A stretch of DNA of 64,000 nucleotides from Cyclobacteriaceae bacterium (GCA_019638275.1 JAHBUC010000003.1:372001-436000), one strand, 5' to 3'. Counted from the stretch's first letter, positions 18,906 to 27,917 are shown. A program made the numbers and translations. The notes: generated by a model not told the origin, from the sequence alone.

Positions 18906-19706
18906 TTATTCGGATAATACCCTTCGGATTTCCTTAAGCGAATGTGTGTAGATTTTGGTCTCCACGTTCAAAATGCCTTCTTCGTTAAGGTGGTCGATTC
19001 GAACCTTGCCGGAAGCATGTATAATTTTTTCGTTCTCAAGAAATATGCCCACGTGCGTTGCACCCCCTTTGCCTGAATTCAGAAAAATCAAATCTCCAGG
19101 CTGGGCCTCCACCAGACTGGCCACCGGTTTTCCATACCGGATTTGCTCTGCAACAGTTCGGCCTAACCGGTATCCGCAAATCTTATAGATCATTTGAACC
19201 AATCCGGCATCATCAATACCGAATAGTGATTTGCCACCCCATTGATAAGGAGCATTTAGGTACTTCAGTGCTATGGCTTTCAGGTAATCGGCTTCGCGTT
19301 TAACTCCCAGGCTCTTTGAATCGCCATTAAAAGCAAATTGCTCCTCCATCTTGAACAACTCAGAACCTGAGATTGGAATGATGCTCCCCATTAAAATCAT
19401 TAACGGGCTTTTGTTATACAGAATGGTTGAAGTGGGATCGGTAGTTATCTTAAAATCAGCCCGGTTAATGTAATCGTAATACTCTTTTGAAATAGGGTGA
19501 TGCTGACGTACGTCAATCCATCCTTCGCATTGATCGTAGTACATGTGAATGCGAAGCCAGAGTTTGTCCTTGCTTACTTCATGCACTTCATAATGATCAC
19601 CAAAAAGTAATTGCGATACCTGCTCTGCTCTATGAGAAGGCTCGGCCCGCATGGGCACTATACTTAATCGCGACACTCCGAATTCTGGTAGCCCGTTATT
19701 CACCAT
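18906..19706 (-). CDS. NlpC/P60-fold protein with SH3-like N-terminus; catalytic Cys replaced
   Basis: The 266-residue protein has an N-terminal bacterial SH3-like region (about 10-70) and a C-terminal NlpC/P60 domain (about 138-260). The domain keeps the family landmarks YLNAPYQWGGKS, the catalytic-histidine motif THVGIF and the HASG strand. The active-site motif that normally reads FGIDCSGF is FGIDDAGL here: the nucleophilic cysteine is Asp166 (codon at 19209-19211) and the following Ser is Ala. It should therefore not cleave peptidoglycan peptides by the usual mechanism and may be a binding or regulatory pseudoenzyme. There is no signal peptide in the called start. Its ATG shares one base with the smpB stop, so the two are translationally coupled within the tsaD-smpB operon. 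Confidence 0.85.
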   Translation of the reverse strand: MVNNGLPEFGVSRLSIVPMRAEPSHRAEQVSQLLFGDHYEVHEVSKDKLWLRIHMYYDQCEGWIDVRQHHPISKEYYDYINRADFKITTDPTSTILYNKSPLMILMGSIIPISGSELFKMEEQFAFNGDSKSLGVKREADYLKAIALKYLNAPYQWGGKSLFGIDDAGLVQMIYKICGYRLGRTVAEQIRYGKPVASLVEAQPGDLIFLNSGKGGATHVGIFLENEKIIHASGKVRIDHLNEEGILNVETKIYTHSLKEIRRVLSE

Positions 19707-20164
19707 TAAAATTTAACTCTGCTTAATTCCCTTTTTATATCGCGTTCCTTTATGCTGTCGCGCTTATCGTGCACCTTCTTTCCTCTTGCCAGCGCAATCT
19801 CCAGTTTTGCAAAACCACGATCGTTTATAAATAGCCTTACCGGAACCAACGTTAACCCCTTCTCCGATACCTTGGCTTCCAATTTACGAAGTTCCTGGCG
19901 CTTCAATAACAGTTTGCGTTCGCGCCCCGCTTCATGATTATAGTGTGTACCCTGCGCATAGGGCGTAATATTTAATGCCTTCACAAACAACTCGCCATTA
20001 TTGAAGTAGCAATACCCGTCCTGAAGGTTTACCTTTCCTTCTTTAATGGATTTGATTTCCGTTCCCTTTAGCACCAGTCCGGCAATATATTTATCGAGCA
20101 ACTCAAACTCAAAACCTGCCCGTTTGTTGCGTATGTTAATATCGTTTGTAAACCTTTTGGACAT
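19706..20164 (-). CDS. smpB: SsrA-binding protein SmpB
   Basis: The 152-residue protein matches SmpB along its whole length: NIRNKRAGFEFELLDKYIAG, VLKGTEIKSIKEGKVNLQDGY at the tmRNA-binding barrel, YNHEAGRERKLLL, and a basic tail (KGKKVHDKRDSIKERDIKRE) that follows the mRNA channel during trans-translation. It binds tmRNA and rescues stalled ribosomes. The tmRNA gene is not in this window. It sits 5 bp after the thioesterase gene and shares a base with the next gene, so it is part of the tsaD operon. Length and motif order are normal. Confidence 0.97.
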   Translation of the reverse strand: MSKRFTNDINIRNKRAGFEFELLDKYIAGLVLKGTEIKSIKEGKVNLQDGYCYFNNGELFVKALNITPYAQGTHYNHEAGRERKLLLKRQELRKLEAKVSEKGLTLVPVRLFINDRGFAKLEIALARGKKVHDKRDSIKERDIKRELSRVKF

Positions 20165-20169
20165 GGCTC

Positions 20170-20556
20170 CTACCGTTGAAACAACCTTGCAATTTTTTTC
20201 CGTTTTAAAATTTTCTGCCCGGTTTTTCCGGTAGCAATAATTCTGTTATCAACACGGGCAATATACGAGCAAATTAATTCATGTCCAGTAATGGTCTCCA
20301 CAGTTGCCTCAATGGTGAGCGTTTCATTTATAAAAGCAGGAGATTTGTGTTCCACACTTAAAAACGTTCCAATACCTTCTTCATCCGCATCGCGCATTTC
20401 CAAAACAAATAACCGCGTAGACCATTCAATGTCGCGGGCGAGGGCAAATGTAGAACACACGGGATGAACAACTTCACCATGGAAAGTCGCAACATCGCTT
20501 TCCTGAACAACGTGTTCGTAAATTTTCTGATCTCCCGGTTTAAAAATCGGTTTCAT
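20170..20556 (-). CDS. Thioesterase-like hot-dog protein (FlK-type)
   Basis: I start the protein at the Met encoded at 20554-20556 (MKPIFKPGDQ, 128 residues) because it begins one base after the tsaD stop (TAATATG); the frame upstream lies inside tsaD. The sequence fits a single hot-dog fold: HPVCSTFALARDIEWS forms the central helix with candidate catalytic Ser/Thr and Glu44, and SVEHKSPAFINETL holds His70 at the place where FlK-type thioesterases have their catalytic His. These enzymes hydrolyse small acyl-CoA thioesters. The true substrate is unknown, and metabolite repair is one possibility. Its position between tsaD and smpB is operonic, not evidence of shared function. Confidence 0.75.
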   Translation of the reverse strand: MKPIFKPGDQKIYEHVVQESDVATFHGEVVHPVCSTFALARDIEWSTRLFVLEMRDADEEGIGTFLSVEHKSPAFINETLTIEATVETITGHELICSYIARVDNRIIATGKTGQKILKRKKIARLFQR

Positions 20557-20557
20557 A

Positions 20558-21574
20558 TTAAATGGGCATTCGGGCCAACGGTGAAACATCCAAGGTACTG
20601 AATATTCCCTTTTGATATTGATAGTGAGCAGCCATAGCAATCATGCCAGCATTGTCTGTGCAATATTCAAATGCGGGTATAAACAAATCCCAATTATGTG
20701 TCTTTGCCAATTGTTTTAGTGTATTGCGCAACCCTGAATTTGCTGATACGCCTCCTGCTATCGCAATTCGATTGATGCCCGTTTGTTCACTGGCTTGCAC
20801 CAGCTTTTCGGTAAGCATCGTAACCAGGTGGTGTTGAATACTGGCGCAAATGTCGTTAAGGTTTTCTTCAACAAAGGCTGGGTTTTTCTTTCGTTCATCA
20901 CGAATAAAATACAGAAATGCTGTTTTAATTCCACTGAATGAAAAATCAAAACCAGGCATACTGGTTTTCGAAAACACATACGCCTTTGGATTTCCTGACT
21001 GCGCATATTGGTCAATCATCGGGCCTCCCGGATAGGGCAATCCCATAATTTTTGCTGCCTTGTCGAAAGCTTCGCCTACCGCATCATCCTGTGTTTCGCC
21101 AATTACTTCCATATCCAGGTAGTCATTTACCACAATCAACTGGGTATGCCCGCCACTTACCGTAAGGCACAGAAACGGAAAGGTGGGTTTAGGATCATCA
21201 ATAAAATGCGCCAGCACATGGGCACGCATGTGATTTACTTCAATCAGGGGTTTGTTTAATGCAAGTGCAAGGCCTTTAACAAAGGAAACACCAACCAACA
21301 ACGAACCCATTAAGCCGGGGCCCCGTGTAAACGCAAGCGCATCTACTTCAGTTAAAGAAATTCCGGCCGAAGTCAATGCTTCTTCTACCACCATCACCAT
21401 ATTTCTTTGATGTGCACGGGAAGCCAGTTCAGGAACCACCCCACCATATTTCTGGTGTACCGCCTGTGAGGCGATAATATTATTGAGTACCTTGCCGTTT
21501 CTAATTACAGCGGCAGATGTTTCATCGCACGATGATTCAATAGCAAGTATGACGGGACCTACGGGTTGAAACAT
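20558..21574 (-). CDS. tsaD: tRNA threonylcarbamoyladenosine transferase TsaD
   Basis: TsaD transfers the threonylcarbamoyl group to A37 of ANN-decoding tRNAs with TsaB and TsaE. Diagnostic parts are VILAIESSCDETSAAVI at the N-terminus, the metal-binding HMRAHVLAH, SGGHTQL, GEAFDKAAK, GISANSGLR-like AIAGGVSANSGLR, and CTDNAGMIA near the C-terminus. I start it at the ATG at 21572-21574 (MFQPVGPVILAIE, 338 residues), which gives a normal N-terminus; an in-frame extension to 21622 would overlap the divergent tamB gene by 50 bp. It heads the operon tsaD-thioesterase-smpB-NlpC/P60. Its start codon overlaps the tamB start codon within a single CATG. Confidence 0.96.
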   Translation of the reverse strand: MFQPVGPVILAIESSCDETSAAVIRNGKVLNNIIASQAVHQKYGGVVPELASRAHQRNMVMVVEEALTSAGISLTEVDALAFTRGPGLMGSLLVGVSFVKGLALALNKPLIEVNHMRAHVLAHFIDDPKPTFPFLCLTVSGGHTQLIVVNDYLDMEVIGETQDDAVGEAFDKAAKIMGLPYPGGPMIDQYAQSGNPKAYVFSKTSMPGFDFSFSGIKTAFLYFIRDERKKNPAFVEENLNDICASIQHHLVTMLTEKLVQASEQTGINRIAIAGGVSANSGLRNTLKQLAKTHNWDLFIPAFEYCTDNAGMIAMAAHYQYQKGIFSTLDVSPLARMPI

Positions 21575-24500
21575 GAACCTGCAAGTTATCAAAAATCGGA
21601 TATTGTATTGGCTGAAAAGCATAACGCTTTACGGCCTCTATGTATTCCTGATCCTGATCATCACCTCCTTCTTTATTATACAGATTCCTGCCGTTCAAAG
21701 CAGCCTGTCAAATCGTTTCCTAAAGCGGTTTTCTGAGGTTACAGGGTTCAAAACCAGTGTTAAGCGCATCGACATTAATTGGTTTGACCGGGTTTACATG
21801 GAGGGGCTTACCATTATAGACCCCGAAGAAAATACCATGATTGGTATTGAAAAGCTACGGCTAAACTACAGGTTCTCCGATCTCTTTAAGGATAAAAATA
21901 TTGGACTGGATGCCGTACTCCTGGATGGCGTACGGGTAAAATTCAAAACTATTGATGAAACCGACACGAGCCGTAACCTAAACATTAACATATTTATAAA
22001 AGGCATTAACAAACTTTCTGGTTCAGGAGGTGGTGGCGGTGGTCAGGTAACAATTGGAGAAGCCATCTTGCGCAATACCTCGTTTACTTATGACACCGAC
22101 CGAGATACTGTTTCCCAAAGATTTGATCCGAATCATTTTGTTGTTGATGCACCTGAAATTGAACTTCAGAATTTTCTGATTCTGGGGGATACCATTGAGT
22201 TTAATGTGCGGAGTTTGACTGCCACTGAACAAACACAACACTTCACAATCCATGAACTTTCAACCTTCTATCGCATTTCACAGCAATCAATGGAATTTCT
22301 GGGCATTAAAGCCAGAGCTGGTGAGAGTTTTATCGCTGATACCATTCGTTTTGGATACAACAGCCAGTTGGATCTGAGTGATTTTATTAACCAGGTAGAT
22401 GTATACGCTACACTAACGAATTCCACAATCTACCCAAAAGACCTTGCTGTGTTTGCACCGCTTCCAAAAAACCTCACACAGCCCATTACACTAAGTGGCA
22501 TTTTCAAAGGAAGAATAAACCGGTTCAGGCTTAATGAAATGGACTTGCGTTCGGGCGACAGCCACTTGCAAGGCTCACTGGAAATGGATGGTCTGCCATA
22601 CATCAATGAAACATTCATCCTGATCAACCTTAAACAATCACAGATAGATTTTACCGATCTTACCTTTCTTTTCAATGATAAAATAACAAAACGACTTGAC
22701 CCACTTGGTCAACTTAATTTTCGTGGGCAATTTCTGGGTTATCCCACCGACTTTGTTGCCAACGGAACTTTTTCCAGCAAAATCGGAACAATAACATCCG
22801 ATATAAATTTTAAGGTTGATGAAGAATCGTTTGATCGATCCAGTTACGCAGGTAAACTCACACTAACCAATTTCAATCTTGGTAAATACCTGGAGGATAC
22901 CATCAATTTTCAAAGTGTAACCATGAATGGCAAAATCAGCGGGAAAGGCTTAACCCAAAACAATGCTGATTTTAGATTAGACGGAACCATAAAATCATTT
23001 GGCATACGGGGTTATGACTATACCAATATTAATACCAACGCACGATTTGCTGCAGAATTTTTTAGCGGACGAATTGAAATCAACGATCCGAATCTCGAAT
23101 TCCATGCCACTGGTTCAATTGACCTACGCAATAAGGTAAACGAAATTAAGCTTACCGGTAGATTAGATACCGCTCAGGTTCATAAATTAAACCTGAGCAA
23201 AAAAGAGTTGTTTCTGCACAGCAATCTGGATGTTGATATCCGTGGGTTTTCATTGGACAGTCTGGTTGGTAAAGCAGATTTAAATGATTTGTTTATCCGG
23301 TACGAAGACCAGCAACTGGCAATAAGCGATATTGCCATAAAAGCAAATAACAATGCAGGCAAGCGAGACATACAGGTTCAGTCCAGCCTGGTTGATGCAC
23401 GGGCTTCAGGCAACTTTTATTTTTCACGACTGATTAAAGACATACCCGTACTTATTAAAGAATTCAGGCTGAACATTGAGAATGACAGCACTTCTATATC
23501 GCGGTATTACAGTCAAAAACGAAACGTACCCGATCGATACGCGGCCGACTTTCAGGTCACGATAAAAGAGATAGAACCCATAATGACTTTGCTCAGCATT
23601 GACCTGGACATAAGTAAGGATACGTTTATTGAAGGGAGATTTCTGAGCGGACCCGTCTCTTCTATTCAGGCCTTTACTGAGATTGATACAATCCGCTACG
23701 GAAAGAACTTATTCTTCAAAACAGAATTTGATTTGCACGCATCGAAGGATTCGGACAGCACGGAAGCATTGGCTATGGTTTATCTGTATTCTCAATCGCA
23801 GGAAATTGGCAACCTGAAAACCAGAAACCTGAATAGTGAAATTATCTGGGATCGAAACCTGATCGATGTTGATCTGAGTATCGCACAACAAGGAAACACT
23901 AATCGAATTGACCTGTCGGGCATTATTGATTTTCGTGATAGTACGCATATACAGTTACAGCCTTCATCTATTCGTATTCTTGATAAAAAATGGGATGTTA
24001 TTCCGAATAACAGCATTAAGATAGTGGGTAAAGAATGGAGTTTTAAGAACGTTGGTTTTACCCAACTGAATCAAACCATTACACTGAATGGACGACTTTC
24101 GGAAGATTCGACTAAGCAACTTATCTTCTCAGTAACCAATTTTGATCTCACCAACATCAACCCACTTATAATCAGAAAACTGGAGGGTGAATTAAACTCC
24201 GTTGTTATCCTGAATAATTTTTACAGACAACAAAACATTCAAAATACACTATCGATCAGGCATTTATTGGTTGATGACTTTCTTTTCGGAAACATTAGCG
24301 GAAACAACATGTGGGATCCGGTAGCAAAACGCTTTAATCTTGAGTTTTTTATCGATCGATTGGAAACACGGATTGTGAACTGCAAAGGCTTTTATAATCC
24401 TGCAGATAAAAAAAGCCCGTTGCTAATTACTGCATCATTTAATAAAGCAAACCTTAGAATTTTTGAACCTTTCATTGACGACATCTTCAGTCAGTTTCAA

Positions 24501-26147
24501 GGAACCCTGACGGGGGCCTATAAGGTAAGTGGTACATTAAACGAGCCGCAATTAAGTGGTGAAGGGCAACTTGAAAATGGCGCCATGATGATCAATTACC
24601 TCCGCACGGTATATCAGTTCAAAGGCATTCTGGGCCTTACCCCTCGATCCATTTACTTTAAAGATATTGAACTGACCGATGCCCTTCGGAACAAGGGGAA
24701 GCTTAGCGGTGCCATCACGCATGATAATTTCAAGAATATGCAAATTTCCCTTGACGGGCAGTTTGATGATTTTCAGGTACTCAACACCACTGCGAAAGAT
24801 AACTCGCTGTTTTACGGACAAGCCTATGCTTCCGGATCGGTAAACTTCCGGGGGCCTATTGACAACCTGGTTATAACAGCCACCGCTACCACACGAAAAA
24901 ACACCCGCATGTACATTCCAATAAGTGGTACAGCATCGGTTGAACAAAAGGACTACATCAACTTTGTGAATTTCAATGACTCAACCTATAAGGTATCTCA
25001 AACTGCTGAAGAGGCCAGGCGGGTAAAATTAACAGGTGTTACCATCGACTTCAACCTGGACGTAACACCCGATGCTTATTGCGAAATTATTTTCGATTTG
25101 AAAGCCGGAGATATTATTCGTGGAAGAGGGAATGGTAAAATCAAGTTACAACTCGATACAAAAGGCGAGTTCAACATGTTTGGGCCGATAGAATTCACTG
25201 AGGGCTGGTACAACTTTACCCTTTACGATATCATTAACAAGGAATTTCAGGTTCGTCCGGGTAGCTCCATTGCCTGGTATGGCGATCCGTATCAGGGAAC
25301 CATGCGCATTGATGCCAGCTATAACCAACTGGCATCGTTGGCCCCCATACTCAACGACCCTTCACTTGCCAATGTACCACAGGTAAAGCGAAAATATCCG
25401 GTGCAGGTGCTCTTGAAGCTGGATGGCCCGATGCTCTCGCCTTTAATTAATTTTGATATTACATCGCGTGATCTACCTAAATCTATTCCTGTAGAAAATC
25501 GAGGTTCCGTTGCGTTGGATCTTGAATTTACCCGATTCAAAAACAGTTTAGATGAGCAGGAATTGAAACGACAGGTATTCAGCTTAATTGTATTACGCAG
25601 GTTCTCCCCTCCTGAATCATTTAATACCAGCGGTTCATTGGTAAACAGTGTTAGTGAGCTCTTCTCCAACCAACTCAGCTACTGGCTTAGCCAGGTAGAT
25701 GAAAACCTGGAGATTGACGTTGACCTGGGCAGTATGGATCAGGAAGCATTTAATACGTTTCAGTTGCGCATGTCGTACACATTTATGAACGGCCGGTTAA
25801 GGATTACCCGCGATGGAACGTTGGGTAATCAAGCCCAACCCAATGCGGGTGCAGATACACGCAACGACATTGCCTCAGCTATTGGCGACTGGACAGTAGA
25901 TTATTTATTGTCGCCCGATGGAAAATTTAAGGTTAAAATGTACAGCCGCACAAACGTAAACCCATTGCTAAACACATTTAACAACCAAAGCATCATTACT
26001 ACGGGAGTAAGTTTAATGCACACCCAAAGCTTCAACGAATTCAAAGACCTGCTGAAATCAAATCGTGATAAAAACAGGCGCCCGTTACCTGACGATGATG
26101 AGGATATGAACAATGAAGCCTTAAAGGAAGAGGATGATGGCGAATAG
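21573..26147 (+). CDS. tamB: TamB-like translocation/assembly module (DUF490 C-terminus)
   Basis: The 1524-residue protein has an N-terminal signal anchor (about 14-37) and then a very long run of beta-strands, the AsmA/TamB-type groove that carries phospholipids or supports outer-membrane protein insertion across the periplasm. The DUF490 region occupies roughly the last 400 residues, with landmarks such as GPIEFTEGWYNFTLYDIINKEF, GDPYQGTMRIDASY and FNTFQLRMSYTFMNGRLRITRDG. The acidic tail (DDDEDMNNEALKEEDDGE) is unusual for a periplasmic C-terminus that should contact a TamA-like barrel, but is common in Bacteroidota versions as far as I recall. It overlaps the DUF2279 gene by 14 bp. A TamA/BamA-like gene is not in the window. 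The promoter must lie inside tsaD. Confidence 0.93.
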   Translation: MNLQVIKNRILYWLKSITLYGLYVFLILIITSFFIIQIPAVQSSLSNRFLKRFSEVTGFKTSVKRIDINWFDRVYMEGLTIIDPEENTMIGIEKLRLNYRFSDLFKDKNIGLDAVLLDGVRVKFKTIDETDTSRNLNINIFIKGINKLSGSGGGGGGQVTIGEAILRNTSFTYDTDRDTVSQRFDPNHFVVDAPEIELQNFLILGDTIEFNVRSLTATEQTQHFTIHELSTFYRISQQSMEFLGIKARAGESFIADTIRFGYNSQLDLSDFINQVDVYATLTNSTIYPKDLAVFAPLPKNLTQPITLSGIFKGRINRFRLNEMDLRSGDSHLQGSLEMDGLPYINETFILINLKQSQIDFTDLTFLFNDKITKRLDPLGQLNFRGQFLGYPTDFVANGTFSSKIGTITSDINFKVDEESFDRSSYAGKLTLTNFNLGKYLEDTINFQSVTMNGKISGKGLTQNNADFRLDGTIKSFGIRGYDYTNINTNARFAAEFFSGRIEINDPNLEFHATGSIDLRNKVNEIKLTGRLDTAQVHKLNLSKKELFLHSNLDVDIRGFSLDSLVGKADLNDLFIRYEDQQLAISDIAIKANNNAGKRDIQVQSSLVDARASGNFYFSRLIKDIPVLIKEFRLNIENDSTSISRYYSQKRNVPDRYAADFQVTIKEIEPIMTLLSIDLDISKDTFIEGRFLSGPVSSIQAFTEIDTIRYGKNLFFKTEFDLHASKDSDSTEALAMVYLYSQSQEIGNLKTRNLNSEIIWDRNLIDVDLSIAQQGNTNRIDLSGIIDFRDSTHIQLQPSSIRILDKKWDVIPNNSIKIVGKEWSFKNVGFTQLNQTITLNGRLSEDSTKQLIFSVTNFDLTNINPLIIRKLEGELNSVVILNNFYRQQNIQNTLSIRHLLVDDFLFGNISGNNMWDPVAKRFNLEFFIDRLETRIVNCKGFYNPADKKSPLLITASFNKANLRIFEPFIDDIFSQFQGTLTGAYKVSGTLNEPQLSGEGQLENGAMMINYLRTVYQFKGILGLTPRSIYFKDIELTDALRNKGKLSGAITHDNFKNMQISLDGQFDDFQVLNTTAKDNSLFYGQAYASGSVNFRGPIDNLVITATATTRKNTRMYIPISGTASVEQKDYINFVNFNDSTYKVSQTAEEARRVKLTGVTIDFNLDVTPDAYCEIIFDLKAGDIIRGRGNGKIKLQLDTKGEFNMFGPIEFTEGWYNFTLYDIINKEFQVRPGSSIAWYGDPYQGTMRIDASYNQLASLAPILNDPSLANVPQVKRKYPVQVLLKLDGPMLSPLINFDITSRDLPKSIPVENRGSVALDLEFTRFKNSLDEQELKRQVFSLIVLRRFSPPESFNTSGSLVNSVSELFSNQLSYWLSQVDENLEIDVDLGSMDQEAFNTFQLRMSYTFMNGRLRITRDGTLGNQAQPNAGADTRNDIASAIGDWTVDYLLSPDGKFKVKMYSRTNVNPLLNTFNNQSIITTGVSLMHTQSFNEFKDLLKSNRDKNRRPLPDDDEDMNNEALKEEDDGE

Positions 26148-27021
26148 AATTTTCGTCATGGTATTGCTTTGGTCTTTCACCATTCAGTGCGTTGCTCAAG
26201 AGACCGATTCATCACACACAAAGCCTGATCAAAAAAAACTTCGCTCATTCATTATTATTGGCGGCACGGGTTACGCTGCGGCCCTTGTTGGCTTAGATCA
26301 ACTTTGGTATAAGGAAGCTGGAAGACAACCCTTTACCTTTTTTAATGACAGCCGGCAATGGAAACAAGTTGATAAAGCCGGGCACTTTTTTTCAGCATTT
26401 CATATAAGCCAGGCTACATCCAAAAGTCTTCAATGGTGTAATGTAAATACAAACAAGGCAAACTTCTGGGGATCAGTAACGGGCTTTTTAATGCTGCTGC
26501 CCATTGAGGTGCTGGATGGTTTTTCGGAAGACTATGGAGCCTCAGCATCGGATTTACTGGCCAATACTGGTGGTTCCGTTTTTTACTTCGGGCAAACAGC
26601 ATTGTGGAATGAGGTGAGGATTCATCCGAAACTATCGTTTCAACGAACTACATACCCGGGCTTACGCAACGACAATACATTGGGCAATGGCTTGATAAGC
26701 GAATTGGTTAAAGATTACAATGGACAAACGTACTGGCTATCCGTTGATGTAGATAAATTCATAAAGTTTCCTAAATGGCTGAATGTGGCGGTGGGTTATG
26801 GTGCCGATGGAATGGTTTACGCCACTGATCAGCAAAATCAGACGGCCGGCTATTCAGCTCACCGGCAATACTATGTTGGTTTAGATTTCGATCTTTCGCA
26901 TATCAAAACCCGTTCAAAGGCTTTGAACACGGCACTGTATATTCTCAACCTTATTAAGCTTCCGGCCCCGGCACTCGAATTCTCGAACGGGTCCGTGTCT
27001 GTCAACGTGCTTCAATTCTAA
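26134..27021 (+). CDS. DUF2279 family exported protein
   Basis: The 295-residue protein begins with a signal peptide (MANRIFVMVLLWSFTIQCVAQ; either of two adjacent ATG codons could be used). The mature part contains the DUF2279 landmarks YKEAGRQPFTFFNDSRQWKQ, DKAGHFFSAFH, IEVLDGFSEDYGAS and SDLLANTGGS. The DKxGH and D-G-F motifs sit in predicted membrane-interfacial helices, a layout that recalls small membrane-embedded enzymes, but no activity is known to me. The C-terminal part has strand patterns. The gene overlaps tamB by 14 bp and so is translated with it; a role in outer-membrane biogenesis is plausible only from that link. Confidence 0.85.
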   Translation: MMANRIFVMVLLWSFTIQCVAQETDSSHTKPDQKKLRSFIIIGGTGYAAALVGLDQLWYKEAGRQPFTFFNDSRQWKQVDKAGHFFSAFHISQATSKSLQWCNVNTNKANFWGSVTGFLMLLPIEVLDGFSEDYGASASDLLANTGGSVFYFGQTALWNEVRIHPKLSFQRTTYPGLRNDNTLGNGLISELVKDYNGQTYWLSVDVDKFIKFPKWLNVAVGYGADGMVYATDQQNQTAGYSAHRQYYVGLDFDLSHIKTRSKALNTALYILNLIKLPAPALEFSNGSVSVNVLQF

Positions 27022-27091
27022 AAAAAACATTTTCTCTACTGCATATTCATAGGGTTTTTATACCTTCAAGGTTACTTAAAGTTACCAGCCT

Positions 27092-27490
27092 ATGAACCTA
27101 ACCTCTACCATTAAAAACTATGCCGACCAGATTGGCGGCACATTTACCGAATACGATGAGCTCAAATGCATTATTGTTGTGCCCTTAAAAGAAAGTCGCT
27201 TTCAAACCGTATTGGCTTACACTGAAAAAAGCAAAGTGTCGGGCAAAACACGGGCGGTGCTCATCTCAAAAGTAAGCGACACCATAAATGGTGTGGACAC
27301 CCACGAGTTACTCAAGGTGCACGCAAATTTCGATTTCAGTAAATTCATTGTTGAGGATGGTCAACTAAAGGTGGTGGCAACTTGCCTGGCCGACTCAGCC
27401 TCTGAAGAAGAAATAAAGTTTATGGTGCAGGAAGTTGCTCAACTGGCGGATCAATACGAGTACAAGCTTACCGGAAAAGATATTCATTGA
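27092..27490 (+). CDS. Small cytosolic protein, YbjN / secretion-chaperone-like fold suspected
   Basis: The 132-residue protein has no signal or membrane segment. It alternates helix and strand (LTSTIKNYADQIGG, CIIVVPLKESRFQTVLAY, TRAVLISKVSD, ELLKVHANFDFSKFIVEDGQ) and ends with a long amphipathic helix (SEEEIKFMVQEVAQLADQYE). This arrangement resembles YbjN-type and type III chaperone-like domains, which bind partner proteins, but the similarity is by pattern only. It stands 70 bp downstream of the DUF2279 gene and ends 7 bp before the rnpB promoter element. Confidence 0.65.
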   Translation: MNLTSTIKNYADQIGGTFTEYDELKCIIVVPLKESRFQTVLAYTEKSKVSGKTRAVLISKVSDTINGVDTHELLKVHANFDFSKFIVEDGQLKVVATCLADSASEEEIKFMVQEVAQLADQYEYKLTGKDIH

Positions 27491-27497
27491 AATTAGT

Positions 27498-27505
27498 TAC
27501 CTTTG
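27498..27505 (+). promoter_or_regulatory. -7 element TACCTTTG of the rnpB promoter
   Basis: TACCTTTG matches TAnnTTTG exactly and ends about six bases before the first base-paired residue of RNase P RNA helix P1 (27511), the expected distance. The element begins 8 bp after the stop codon of the preceding gene. No certain -33 element is seen. Confidence 0.75.
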
Positions 27506-27509
27506 TTAC

Positions 27510-27917
27510 TGCAAACCGCCTTATCGTGCCCCGATTTATCGGGGTAAGGAAAGTCCGGGCAACTTCAGGAGTCGCACCTTGAGAAGATCAGGGGGTTCCG
27601 TTTTCAACAACGGAAAACAGAAAGTGCCACAGAAAACAGGTAGCCGAACCAATTCCGTTAGGCATTGGTGGTGATAGTGAAAAGGTGGGGTAAGAGCCTA
27701 CCGGTTCGAAAGTAATTTCGGACGCACGGTAAACCTTGCGAGTTGAAAGATCAAATAGGCCCCGATGAATGCCTGATTCAGTTCCGACTTGTTCGGGACA
27801 TCGGGGTGGGTAGATCGATTGATCCTGACGGTACCGTCAGGACCAGATAAATGATAAGGATCCTGTCCCGGTAGCTATCGGGATCAGGATACAGAACCCG
27901 GCTTACAGGTTTGCAAT
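27510..27917 (+). ncRNA. rnpB: RNase P RNA, bacterial type A, with enlarged peripheral stems
   Basis: This is the catalytic RNA that removes tRNA 5' leaders. The universal cores are present in order: AAGGAAAGTCCGGGC (about 27546-27560), CCACAGAAAACAG, GGTAAGAG, CACGGTAAACC, CAAATAGG, and the 3' signature CAGAACCCGGCTTA (about 27892-27905). Helix P1 is closed by GCAAACC (27511-27517) and GGTTTGC (27908-27914), which fixes both ends. At about 408 nt it is somewhat long. The extra length lies in the 3' half, where two hairpins built from near-perfect palindromes are found (27823-27842 and 27861-27890), and in the CCCCGATTTATCGGGG stem near the start. The open frame 27435-27674 that crosses it is not coding. 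Confidence 0.95.
27823..27890 (+). repeat. Two palindromic inserts inside the 3' half of rnpB
   Basis: TCCTGACGGTACCGTCAGGA (27823-27842) is a perfect 20-base palindrome. Eighteen bases later, 27861-27890 holds TCCTG, then TCCCG-loop-CGGGA, then CAGGA, an almost perfect hairpin. They form stem-loops in the RNA between the conserved core and the CAGAACCCGG signature, and look like interspersed palindromic elements tolerated in peripheral helices. Confidence 0.6.

Noticed and set aside
18906..19706. Sequencing error as a cause of the missing cysteine in the NlpC/P60 gene
   Set aside because: Cys to Asp plus Ser to Ala in adjacent codons needs at least three base changes with the frame kept, so a single error is unlikely, though it cannot be fully excluded from one sequence.
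24552..24947. 131-codon open frame on the minus strand inside tamB
   Set aside because: tamB is continuous and has clear family features; the antisense frame has no motif or start signal.
27435..27674. Open frame crossing the start of rnpB
   Set aside because: It overlaps the end of a real gene and the conserved core of RNase P RNA; no protein similarity.
27823..27890. Possible CRISPR-like repeat pair in the rnpB 3' half
   Set aside because: Only two unlike hairpins, no repeated unit with spacers and no cas genes; they are RNA stems.
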